From Mucilaginibacter xinganensis (GTDB lineage: Bacteria > Bacteroidota > Bacteroidia > Sphingobacteriales > Sphingobacteriaceae), in the NCBI GenBank assembly GCA_026225055.1, contig JAMFSA010000197.1, forward strand, positions 1 to 37,945: 37,945 bases of DNA, read 5' to 3'. The position numbers and the translations under genes are program-made. The notes beneath the pieces were generated by a model. That model saw nothing but the letters and a program-made list of their open reading frames with translations, ran no database searches and was not told the DNA's origin. Below are positions 7,606 to 15,611 of this stretch, piece after piece. How positions within the stretch are numbered: position 1 is the stretch's first letter; each line of letters starts with the position of its first letter.

Positions 7606-7876
7606 AAAGAATACATTCTTTTTTCTCCAACACTTGTTAAATATTATGTTGGCTCCTGAGAGGGCATCGATAAACGGCTTAAAAAGCACAATACCAGTCA
7701 TTCAGGATTTACAGGCAAAGTGGGTGATTGGACTATTAAATTGACTGAGGAATCCGTAGAGTAAATCAGCAGCATTTAAACTTGAGAAACAAATAAAATC
7801 CTGGAAAAGCAGAAAGATGATTGAAAATCTATACTTTAATCGCCTGAGCCTTACGCAAAAGGCTTCAAAGTTGTAA
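7606..7876 (+). pseudogene. Decayed GIY-YIG endonuclease gene beside the tRNA
   Basis: Conceptual reading from 7609 gives EYILFSPTLVKYYVGS, an in-frame TGA at 7657-7659, then EGIDKRLKKHNTSHSGFTGK and GDWTIKLTEE, ending at a TAA near 7762. Shifting frame by one there, the text resumes with SKSAAFKLEKQIKSWKSRKM and IENL, to a TAA at 7874-7876. Joined, this is the standard small GIY-YIG nuclease of Bacteroidota: YIL, YYVGS (the YIG part), RLxxHN, GFTGK, KxExQIKxWKSRKxIE. The start codon is missing, so there are three defects: no start, one nonsense codon and one frameshift. The last residues, after IENL, lie in an inverted repeat and may not belong to the original gene. It sits 20 bp past the tRNA terminator. 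Confidence 0.8.
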
Positions 7877-8355
7877 CAACTTTGAGTACAGCCATATATA
7901 GCTCACGCCAGCTTCTTGTTAAGCATACTAACAGGTCGCCTCTTTGATGCTATTTTCTGTCAGACCTTTTGCGTTACTCGTAAGACGGTTAGTCAATTAA
8001 ATACGTTAAATAATGTATTAGTAACTTTTTGGGGAAATTTCAAAATTAAAATTTACAATTGTAATAATCTTACTAACGAAATATATCATAAACTAACTAA
8101 GTTAAATCAAGTAGAAGTAACGTCTAAATCAATTCTCAATAACAGAAATAGCTTATTAATAAAATAAGGGAAATTTGGCTGAATTAGATAAAATACTAAT
8201 GCACATTTTTAAAGATCCTAAGATCCTTTTATCTTTATTAAGAACTTATATTCCATTGAAGCATAAAAGTATTGCTAATTAGTTAACGAATGCTTTTTTG
8301 TGAAAGATAATACTATTACGTTTAAATGCATCCCTAAAAGCCTGATCGAAAACAA
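7877..8355. other. Stretch without a convincing gene between the GIY-YIG remnant and the methyltransferase
   Basis: AT-rich and stop-rich. It contains the hairpin TCAAAGTTG-taa-CAACTTTGA (7865-7885, starting inside the remnant) and a perfect 10-bp inverted repeat ACGCAAAAGG (7853-7862) / CCTTTTGCGT (7965-7974) spaced about 100 bp apart. An 83-codon frame at 7916-8167 has no recognisable content and I do not call it. A weak promoter-like TTTTTTG (8294-8300) with TACGTTTA (8317-8324) has a spacer of only 16 nt. This stretch probably contains the promoter of the restriction-modification operon. Confidence 0.5.
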
Positions 8356-9432
8356 ATGAAACAATATACAATAAGACAGTTAAACGAGGATTCAAATAAT
8401 TTAGCGAAGCTAAATATCAATAATGAACATCATAAAACTGTAAGTCTAAAAAAAATCAGTAATGAGAAACTAACGGTAGTATCGTTATTTTCTGGCAGTG
8501 GTGGCTTAGATTTGGGTTTTTTAGCCACAAATAACTTTGATATAATATTTGCAAACGATTTCAATAAGGACGCGTGTAAGACATACGCTCATAATATTGG
8601 GAACCACATTATATGTGATGACATTTCGAATCTCAAAGATTTACCTCAGACAGATATTATGATTGGTGGTCCTCCATGCCAAGGCTTCTCAACAGGGAAT
8701 CCAGGAAGGTCTTTTGACGATCCAAGAAACCAGTTATTTAAAGAGTATGCAAGAATTATAAACCAGGGTAAGCCAAAGCTATTCCTTATGGAAAATGTCT
8801 CTGGAATGACCACTATGCAAAATGGAAAAGCTTTTGAATTAATAAAAAAGGAATTAGCTGAATGTGGATATATAATTTATGATAAAATATTGAATGCTAA
8901 AGATTTTGGCGTTCCACAAAATAGAAGAAGAGTTTTTATAATAGGAGTAAGAGAAGATATTAAAGCAAAGTTTCACTTTCCAGATTCGATAGTTGAGGGT
9001 CAGAATTACAATACTATTCGTGATACAATAATAAACAAATCAATTCCCGACAACGACCCGAACCATATTGTTGGTAAATTAACAGAGTTAAATAAAGTTA
9101 GATTAAAATTTATACCGCAGGGAGGTTCAATGAAAGACTGTCCTCCAAATTTAAGAAATCATAGTGACCTCAAGCGGGCTATGAGAAGATTAGATTTGGA
9201 TAATGTAAGTTACACCATAGTTCATAATAATTGTGACCATTATTATCATCCAACTGAGGATAGACGAATCACAATAAGAGAGATGGCAAGAATTCAGCAG
9301 TATCCTGATAACCACGTGTTTTTTGGAAGTAAATCTGAACAGTCAAAACAAGTTGGGAATAGTGTGCCTATTGGGTTAGGTAAGGTAATGGCCGAAGCGA
9401 TTTTAAAGTTTTTTAAGGAAAACAACCTATAA
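8356..9432 (+). CDS. DNA (cytosine-5) methyltransferase of an LlaJI-type R-M system
   Basis: 358 residues with all 5mC methyltransferase landmarks in order: motif I LFSGSGGLDLGF (44-55), motif IV GGPPCQGFSTGNPGRSF with catalytic Cys108, motif VI ENV (146-148), motif VIII QNRRR (188-192), motif IX RRITIREMARIQQYP near 305-319 and motif X QVGNSVP near 331-337. The target recognition region is therefore about residues 200-300, rather short. It transfers a methyl group from SAM to cytosine C5 in the system's recognition site, protecting host DNA. A 40-residue extension precedes motif I. The stop is 3 bp before the McrB-like gene, so it is first in a three-gene operon. Composition is AT-rich relative to flanking core genes, consistent with transfer. 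Confidence 0.95.
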   Translation: MKQYTIRQLNEDSNNLAKLNINNEHHKTVSLKKISNEKLTVVSLFSGSGGLDLGFLATNNFDIIFANDFNKDACKTYAHNIGNHIICDDISNLKDLPQTDIMIGGPPCQGFSTGNPGRSFDDPRNQLFKEYARIINQGKPKLFLMENVSGMTTMQNGKAFELIKKELAECGYIIYDKILNAKDFGVPQNRRRVFIIGVREDIKAKFHFPDSIVEGQNYNTIRDTIINKSIPDNDPNHIVGKLTELNKVRLKFIPQGGSMKDCPPNLRNHSDLKRAMRRLDLDNVSYTIVHNNCDHYYHPTEDRRITIREMARIQQYPDNHVFFGSKSEQSKQVGNSVPIGLGKVMAEAILKFFKENNL

Positions 9433-9435
9433 TAC

Positions 9436-10935
9436 ATGACTTTAATAAATATCAATAACACTCTTATCGAAGCAGAAGTTATTGTAGATAAAAAAACTAT
9501 AAATGACGAAACAATACTTCAAATCAGGAAAAATGGGAGCGGTGCTCCTAAGCATCATATTTTTGTAAAAACACCTTACTATCCAATATTAAAAAAATAT
9601 TTCCCCAATCTATTCAATACAGTGGGTCAACCCCAAACGGGTGTGAAGGAAATAGTAAAAAACTATTTTAAGATTAGTTCTTTGATAAATGAAGTTGAAC
9701 GAATAAATTCTGTTATTGATATAAATAAGGAGCAACCAATAAATAAAGCTACATTATTAAACCAATTAAAAAGTCTTGCGGTTAGTCAAGGATTAGTAAC
9801 AGAATTTTACTTACAATCAGACCTATCTTACGCAAATAACGGACTCGGTTTTAAAAATTGGCAATTGCAAGGTGGTACATCTTTCGGAACTGATATTCTT
9901 AAATTCTTTTTTCATAAAACTCAATTAAAAGTATATATTTTTGATAATAGCACTGAAAATTCAGCCTTTTGGGAGATTGATGAATCTTTAGTAGAAAGTT
10001 CAATTACGGCTATATCAGGTGCAAGTGTTTTACGAAATGACGAACCTGCAAAACAGATTATTTATTTTGGTGCTCCCGGTACAGGGAAATCTTATAAAGT
10101 TGCTGAGGTTTTAAAAGGTAAAGAACTCACAACTCAAAGAGTGACATTCTTCCCTGATTACGATTATAGTTCTTTTATAGGTGGCTATAAGCCCAAACAA
10201 GATGACAATGATAACATAGTTTACGGATTTGTTCCCCAAATATTTACAGATATGTATGTGCAAGCCTGGTTAAATCCTGAAAAGCACTATTATTTAGTAA
10301 TCGAAGAAATAAATAGAGGGAATTGTGCAGAGATTTTTGGAGATGTCTTTCAGTTGTTGGATAGAAATCAAGACTATAAAGTTAGCCCTTCAAATGAATT
10401 GAAAATATATCTTTCTGAGGCGATGGGATTTGACCATGAAGGTTTAATTAATGGTTTAGTCCTTCCATTCAACTTAAGTATTTTAGCTACAATGAATACC
10501 TCAGACCAATCCTTATATCCGATGGACAGTGCTTTCAAACGACGTTGGGATTGGGAATACGTTCCAATAGACTACATAAAGAACGATGATAATAAGTCCT
10601 CCGCATTTATAATTAAAGTTGATGATGACTTTTCAGTGAATTGGATTGATTTTATTGAGGTGATTAATAAAAATAATATAATGGATAATCCAAACTTAGG
10701 AATGGATAAATGTATAGGTAATTATTTTATTAAACCCAAATCAGGCAATGAGATTCAAATCAAAGACTTTATAAATAAAGTAATTTTTTATTTGTGGAAT
10801 GATGTTTTTAAAGATGAGGACAATACGGTTTTTGCGGATAAGACATCCTATGAATCTTTTTTTCCAGTTGAGACCAACGGTGTTGAACAGGTTAAGTTAC
10901 TAATGCAAAGAATAGGCTTGGTAGGAAATTCCTAA
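9436..10935 (+). CDS. McrB-like AAA+ GTPase subunit of the restriction enzyme (LlaJI R1-like)
   Basis: 499 residues. The N-terminal region, about 1-205, has no motif I can name; in this family it reads DNA and sets specificity. The AAA+ module begins with Walker A GAPGTGKS near 212-219, then PDYDYSSFIGGYKP near 237-250, Walker B-like YLVIEEINRGN near 285-295, and the McrB signature MNTSDQS near 355-361 followed by FKRRW, the arginine-finger region. McrB-type motors hydrolyse GTP to drive translocation and activate the partner nuclease. Neighbours confirm the role: methyltransferase 3 bp upstream, endonuclease 11 bp downstream. It could be confused with a stand-alone McrB, but the 5mC methyltransferase and LlaJI nuclease argue for a modification-protected system rather than a methyl-dependent one. 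Confidence 0.9.
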   Translation: MTLININNTLIEAEVIVDKKTINDETILQIRKNGSGAPKHHIFVKTPYYPILKKYFPNLFNTVGQPQTGVKEIVKNYFKISSLINEVERINSVIDINKEQPINKATLLNQLKSLAVSQGLVTEFYLQSDLSYANNGLGFKNWQLQGGTSFGTDILKFFFHKTQLKVYIFDNSTENSAFWEIDESLVESSITAISGASVLRNDEPAKQIIYFGAPGTGKSYKVAEVLKGKELTTQRVTFFPDYDYSSFIGGYKPKQDDNDNIVYGFVPQIFTDMYVQAWLNPEKHYYLVIEEINRGNCAEIFGDVFQLLDRNQDYKVSPSNELKIYLSEAMGFDHEGLINGLVLPFNLSILATMNTSDQSLYPMDSAFKRRWDWEYVPIDYIKNDDNKSSAFIIKVDDDFSVNWIDFIEVINKNNIMDNPNLGMDKCIGNYFIKPKSGNEIQIKDFINKVIFYLWNDVFKDEDNTVFADKTSYESFFPVETNGVEQVKLLMQRIGLVGNS

Positions 10936-10946
10936 TTAGGTTTTAC

Positions 10947-12656
10947 ATGAAATTATTTATCGAAGGCGAAAAATATTCCATTGATATCCTTAAGGAGGCA
11001 TTTGATGATACAAAGTTTTATAAAGAAATTGGAGGGGAAGGACTTATAACATCTGTTGGATACTATCGTTCTACCGAAAAAAATAATTTAGTTTTTTTGT
11101 TACCCAAAGTGTTTATGACTGACGAGGGTGAAACTATTTTCGGGTTATCAAAGATGAAAATCATTGATTTAGATATAGGCGGTTCTTTAACTCATAAAAA
11201 TGAATATAACTGGATTAGACAGCTTTCTGTGCATTTCTACAATAGTCTCATTGAATATAGAAAACGGAAGTATGATCCCTCTATCTTACACCTAATAGAG
11301 ACATTCGAACTTAATACCAATATCTCTGAATATGAATTTTCTTACCTGGACTTATATTTAAGCATTATTAATTTTTATAAAAAAAATAAGGATACAATAT
11401 TATATAAGCATATAGATTTCATTTCGAATCAAGTTCGAAAACCAAAATGGGAAAGGACTATTAAGAAATCACTTCCTCTTGTGCTAAATAATAAACCAAT
11501 ATATATTGAAATTAATAATAAGAAGAAAACCCCTGATAAAGAGGAGCAATTAATTACTTATTTTTTATCTATTGTAAATCATTTTAACACGGAGCATCAG
11601 TTAAATTTAACTATTGATAAGGCCTATACACTCATTAAAGACAAAGCGTTCCAGACTTTTTGTAAAAGCGGTCTTAAAAAGCTGAGGAAAATAAAATATA
11701 AATATTTTAGTGATATTTTAAGACGAATGTATCGCCTTTGTGAGGTTTTTTTTAGCTATCATAATAGCAGTACTGTTAAAAAGAAACGAGATGAATTTTT
11801 AGCAGTTTCAAATTATAATCTTGTATTTGAAGATATGGTCGACAAGCTTTTCACCCAAAAAGTTTATACCAGTGAAACAAATGATGGATTTTCTATAGAA
11901 AAATTGAAAAACAATCCTGATGGTAAAATATTAGACCATATTTATGATTATTTATCGATTATTGACACAAGCGACATATTTTACATTGGTGATTCTAAGT
12001 ACTATAAGTCTGGACACAAGGCGGGAACTCTTTCAAGGTATAAGCAACTCACTTACGCTAAAAATATTATTCAATTTAATATCGATTTGTTGAATGAAAA
12101 TAAACTATCCCCCAACATTAGGTATCGGGATGATCTTACAGATGGCTATAATATTAGTCCAAATTTCTTTATATATGGTTATATTAATGAATTGAATGAC
12201 TATTCCAATCACGATATAGCCGTCATAGACAAAGTAGTATCATCTTGTCATTATGGCAACAGATTATTTGACAGGGATACATTATTTATTCATCAATATA
12301 AGATAAACTTTCTGTTCGTACTTAAAGCTTACACAACTTTCGATTTTAATAGCTCCCAAATATTTCGTAAAGAAGTTAAAGAGAGATTTAGGAATCATTT
12401 CATTGATTATTTTGCTGATAAAGATGCTTGTATGTTTGAATTTTTTGAATTTGACGAAATTGATGACAAGGAAAAATTTATAGTAGAGAATTTCAGGGTT
12501 TTAGTTGGCAAATGTTACAATACTTTACATGGTAGGTTTTTACTTGCAAAACATCTTAACGACAACACAATAAATAAAACAATATTGAGCCATTTTTCAC
12601 CTATTAATAACTTAAAAATTTACCTTATTAAACAGAGGGATCTAATAACGGCTTAG
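10947..12656 (+). CDS. LlaJI-family restriction endonuclease subunit
   Basis: 569 residues, last gene of the R-M operon. The N-terminal half resembles the LlaJI/McrC-like partner region (LIEYRKRKYDPSILHLIETF near 105-125). The nuclease part carries FEDMVDKLF near 292-300, an acidic ILDHIYDYL near 328-336, and IGDSKYYKSG near 347-357, giving a D...DxK arrangement of the PD-(D/E)xK type (Asp349, Lys351). This matches my recollection of the RE_LlaJI Pfam family. The protein would cleave DNA when driven by the McrB-like GTPase. Codon use is strongly AT-rich. No signal or membrane segment is seen. Assignment to LlaJI rather than generic McrC rests on length, the methyltransferase partner and the DSKYY motif. 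Confidence 0.82.
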   Translation: MKLFIEGEKYSIDILKEAFDDTKFYKEIGGEGLITSVGYYRSTEKNNLVFLLPKVFMTDEGETIFGLSKMKIIDLDIGGSLTHKNEYNWIRQLSVHFYNSLIEYRKRKYDPSILHLIETFELNTNISEYEFSYLDLYLSIINFYKKNKDTILYKHIDFISNQVRKPKWERTIKKSLPLVLNNKPIYIEINNKKKTPDKEEQLITYFLSIVNHFNTEHQLNLTIDKAYTLIKDKAFQTFCKSGLKKLRKIKYKYFSDILRRMYRLCEVFFSYHNSSTVKKKRDEFLAVSNYNLVFEDMVDKLFTQKVYTSETNDGFSIEKLKNNPDGKILDHIYDYLSIIDTSDIFYIGDSKYYKSGHKAGTLSRYKQLTYAKNIIQFNIDLLNENKLSPNIRYRDDLTDGYNISPNFFIYGYINELNDYSNHDIAVIDKVVSSCHYGNRLFDRDTLFIHQYKINFLFVLKAYTTFDFNSSQIFRKEVKERFRNHFIDYFADKDACMFEFFEFDEIDDKEKFIVENFRVLVGKCYNTLHGRFLLAKHLNDNTINKTILSHFSPINNLKIYLIKQRDLITA

Positions 12657-12964
12657 ATGTTTATATCGCTCTAATGTAATTCACTACAAAATATACAACT
12701 GCTCAATAAACAACAGAATGGCTTCTCCTACACGCTTAGCGAAGGAGCACGCTGGTTGGAAAACCAGGTGCTTAAAATACTGCTCACGCTATCAATAAAT
12801 AATGGCATTGAAAAGGGGTTAAAATCAATTATTAAAGGTGCAAGCTTATTGGTGATGGGGATTTAACAACTGCTTTTCCATTTGTATTGATGATATAAAT
12901 AAGCCGTTCAATTAAGTTCCTGTCATATGCTGTAACACTCTTAAAAGTAAGGCGTCTTATCAAT
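12657..12964. other. Gap after the R-M operon with a short coding-like remnant
   Basis: No intact gene. One frame is open for 63 codons from 12675 to the TAA at 12866 on the plus strand and reads NGFSYTLSEGARWLENQVLK in the middle, which looks protein-like (amphipathic helix after a strand). It lacks a credible start codon and ribosome-binding site. It may be the C-terminal stump of a gene disrupted when the island arrived. No direct repeat of the tRNA 3' end is visible here, so I could not define a right attachment site. Confidence 0.35.
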
Positions 12965-13750
12965 ATGCCTTTTTACGCTGAATACCAGGTCCGCAGCCCG
13001 CTTTCGGGTTTTATTAAAAAACTGTGGACACTTGATAATTCCAATAGCCGACTGGAAACAGGAGAACGCGCCGTATTGCCTAATGGCTGTTTTACCATCG
13101 CTTTTATCACCGGCGAAGGCATACAGGTAAAAACACGGCTTACGGATACGCTGCTTACCCCCGGTGTTTATTTTGTTGGGCAGCTTACGGAGGCCATCAG
13201 CGTAAACCTGCTCCCTCATACCAAAGCCATTATGGTGCAGCTTTTTGCATGGTCACCCGCGCATTTTGGCACGGCCCCGATGTTGGATTATGCCGATCGG
13301 GTGCTGCCGCTCACAGACCCGGGGATCAATGTTGATGCACTTAATAACCCGGCAGTAGCCTTGGCAGTATATCGAGCTTTTGCAGGCCGTTTTCGCCACA
13401 ACAAAAATACTTTTCTGATACAACAGGCATGTTTGTTACTGGCCGGCGCGGGCGGAGCACTTACCGTTGGCGAACTTGCCTCAAGGCTCGGTTGCTCAGA
13501 AAGGCAATTACAAAAACAGTTTAAACAACATGTGGGGCTTAGCCCTAAAGCGTTTGCTATCATTCTCAGACTTAGAAATGCAGTTGACGATATCGCTTAT
13601 CCGAGACAGGCCCATGTGCTGCTTACCAGCCTTGCGCTTGAGAATAATTTTTACGACCAGGCGCATTTCATCAACACCTTTCAATCAATTATCGGGGTAT
13701 CACCAGCCAAATTCGATAAAAAGGCTTATCTGCTGGCTTTCAAAAAATAA
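12965..13750 (+). CDS. AraC-family transcriptional regulator
   Basis: 261 residues. The N-terminal part (about 1-150) is a beta-rich sensor-like region with LPNGCFTIAFITG near 38-50, of the type seen in Bacteroidota AraC regulators. The C-terminal part carries two helix-turn-helices: LTVGELASRLGCSERQLQKQ near 164-183 and the characteristic second half ALENNFYDQAHFINTFQSII near 223-242, then GVSPAKF. It should bind DNA as an activator; the target and ligand are unknown. Composition returns to that of the core genome, so the island ends before it. A hairpin with a T-run lies about 95 bp past its stop. Confidence 0.9.
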   Translation: MPFYAEYQVRSPLSGFIKKLWTLDNSNSRLETGERAVLPNGCFTIAFITGEGIQVKTRLTDTLLTPGVYFVGQLTEAISVNLLPHTKAIMVQLFAWSPAHFGTAPMLDYADRVLPLTDPGINVDALNNPAVALAVYRAFAGRFRHNKNTFLIQQACLLLAGAGGALTVGELASRLGCSERQLQKQFKQHVGLSPKAFAIILRLRNAVDDIAYPRQAHVLLTSLALENNFYDQAHFINTFQSIIGVSPAKFDKKAYLLAFKK

Positions 13751-13843
13751 ATACTGTTCGGGTTTTTCCAATTTATGCTGAGGGTAGCCGGCTAATTTTG
13801 CACATCACTGAAAAATTTTGGTTATGCTTTAGTGTTAATGAGT

Positions 13844-13872
13844 AGCCCCTTGCCAGGCAGGGGGCTTTTTTT
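13844..13872 (+). terminator. Rho-independent terminator after the AraC gene
   Basis: AGCCCC (13844-13849) pairs with GGGGCT (13861-13866), and an inner TGCC/GGCA can extend the stem. Seven T follow. It lies between the AraC gene and the convergent secreted-protein gene. Confidence 0.75.
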
Positions 13873-13877
13873 ATTGC

Positions 13878-13929
13878 TATAGTCGGAGACTATGTGCATA
13901 AGGGTTCGATGTCAGAGACATTGAACAGC
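13878..13929 (+). repeat. Double-hairpin repeat, copy 1
   Basis: ATAGTCGGAGACTAT forms the first hairpin. The second is TTCGATGTC-aga-GACATTGAA, then CAGC. The second-stem sequence differs from other copies yet still pairs (one G-T), which suggests the structure is maintained. Confidence 0.7.
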
Positions 13930-13954
13930 AAATTTGAGTGTAATTGGGTATTGT

Positions 13955-15487
13955 TTAGTTTGATGTTGTCTGTTTTTTCCTGTATAACTTCCCCGCCTTT
14001 AATCTTACAGGGTTCTTTTTATCCAGCACATTAAAATAAAGGTAAAAATTACGTGACAATGTTTGCTCACTGTCGCTAATCACAAAAACATAGGTTGAAT
14101 TATTTTTCCAATAGGAATCGTCAAACTCATATCCATTAGACTCATCATCCGGGTCGATGAGATAAAATTTTCCTGTGATTTCTTTTCCGTTTCTTGAAAA
14201 AGTATAATTTAAATCAAAAGAACATGAGCCATATGAAAATGAAAACAGTTGTGCCGACGATTTGCCATCAACCAACCAAAAGTACAAATCGTTATATGTG
14301 GCTGCTCCACACATACCCGGGGCATGACCACTTGTTTCATCCTCTAACAGCAGAATAAGAGAAGAATTATTTTGCAGGCGATAATCCGGTTTTAAATCAA
14401 TTTTATCCCAATCTTCATTGTTAAAATCGGTTAGCGTTTGCGTTCCGATATGGTATCTTTCAGTTAGTGTTTGTTGAATAACCCCTCCGTATTCCTCCTC
14501 ATAGCCTTCAATGGCCTCAGCTTTTATAATGTATTTTCCTGCCTTATAATTTCGGCGTGCTACGGTTTTAGTAAGCGACTCTAAAGATGGGCTGTAATAA
14601 GAAGTGTCGTTTAACAGCACAAAGGATGTATCCTTATGTTGATACGCGCCCGATTCAACCGTTAAAAAAGGTGATGTGGAATTGTTGTTATCGTCATCAT
14701 TTTCCTTGTTATAAATATTAAAAAAACTAAGCTTATCTGTTAGAGTATCGTATTTTAAGAAAGGCCGGGGATATTTTCTGCCTTGCCTTATATCTGAAGT
14801 AAAACCAAATGAGCTGGTGTCTAAAACAGCTGTAGTAGTAATAGTGATTTCACTACTATCAGCTGGCATCGTATTAGTCGCATCGGTATTATCAGTATTA
14901 TCTGGTGGGGTGCTCGGAGGAAAGTTTACTTCGACCAGTGAATCTTTTTTTAACCTGAGCATCACGGCAGCATAGCTGATTTTTTTAATGTGGTTAAAAT
15001 CAGTGTCATTTGGCAGGTTAGATAGGCTGTTAAAATCCTTTAGCCAATCATGTTCATAATCGGGCTTGTCTTCTGTTTTAGAAAGCAAAAAAAGATAGGA
15101 CAGTTCTTTATCGGGCAGCCGGTAAATTTTGTTTAGCGTATAATTTGCCAGATCGGTATAATCAAAGCGCTGTTCAACTAATTTGCCATGATTAAAATAT
15201 TGTAGGGTAGTAATAAAAGTATCGGGAGCTGCAATTAATTGCGTTGCTTTTAATGAGCCATCGGCACAATATAAGATCTTGCCGCCTGCCCATATATGCG
15301 TAATTTGGTTTGTATCCTTGTGATTAACCGGCTTATTTGCATTTATTATTGATTGTGTTATCCAGGCCGAATCCTTTTTTTCATCAGCCCTTAAAGCGCT
15401 GTTTTGCCCGAAAACTTCAGGGGTTAAAGTAAGTAAAAGCGCTATCAGGTTCAGTAGTTTAAGCAGCCCATGTATTTTCATTTTCAA
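13955..15487 (-). CDS. Secreted hypothetical protein, 510 residues
   Basis: A signal peptide is evident (MKMKIHGLLKLLNLIALLLT, cleavage near FGQ at residue 28). The mature protein is rich in Asp, Asn, Ser and Thr, with a low-complexity acidic/Thr segment near 195-225 (DNTDNTDATNTMPADSSE). No domain is recognised. The C-terminal third contains alternating beta-strand-like segments (SAQLFSFSYGSCSFDLNYTF, then YVFVISDSEQ). No T9SS sorting signal is apparent. It is probably periplasmic. It is convergent with the AraC gene and is the last of a minus-strand block from 19141. A second start at MKIHG, two codons later, would also work. Confidence 0.72.
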   Translation of the reverse strand: MKMKIHGLLKLLNLIALLLTLTPEVFGQNSALRADEKKDSAWITQSIINANKPVNHKDTNQITHIWAGGKILYCADGSLKATQLIAAPDTFITTLQYFNHGKLVEQRFDYTDLANYTLNKIYRLPDKELSYLFLLSKTEDKPDYEHDWLKDFNSLSNLPNDTDFNHIKKISYAAVMLRLKKDSLVEVNFPPSTPPDNTDNTDATNTMPADSSEITITTTAVLDTSSFGFTSDIRQGRKYPRPFLKYDTLTDKLSFFNIYNKENDDDNNNSTSPFLTVESGAYQHKDTSFVLLNDTSYYSPSLESLTKTVARRNYKAGKYIIKAEAIEGYEEEYGGVIQQTLTERYHIGTQTLTDFNNEDWDKIDLKPDYRLQNNSSLILLLEDETSGHAPGMCGAATYNDLYFWLVDGKSSAQLFSFSYGSCSFDLNYTFSRNGKEITGKFYLIDPDDESNGYEFDDSYWKNNSTYVFVISDSEQTLSRNFYLYFNVLDKKNPVRLKAGKLYRKKQTTSN

Positions 15488-15565
15488 GCGTATAGTTACA
15501 AATTTTTTCTGTCCTTTTTGAGATTATCCCTTAAAAAACGTCTATGCCTCTATCCGAAATCCACA

Positions 15566-15607
15566 CCGCTGTCTGTAGTCCACCGTTGTCCGTAGTCTCC
15601 GACTACC
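15566..15607 (-). repeat. Double-hairpin repeat, copy 2 (minus orientation)
   Basis: On the minus strand, GTAGTCGGAGACTAC (15606-15592) is followed by GGACAACGG and ends CAGACAGCGG. The first hairpin is perfect and the second is diverged. It lies between the M17-domain gene and the 510-residue gene. Confidence 0.7.
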
Positions 15608-15611
15608 TTTA

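Noticed and set aside
7850..7990. Possible retron msr-msd or integron attC structure
   Set aside because: There is no reverse transcriptase or integrase in the window, and the hairpins do not match the attC core-site pattern.
7916..8167. 83-codon plus-strand open frame in the island
   Set aside because: AT-driven frame with no family resemblance or clear ribosome-binding site; it begins inside the spaced inverted repeat.
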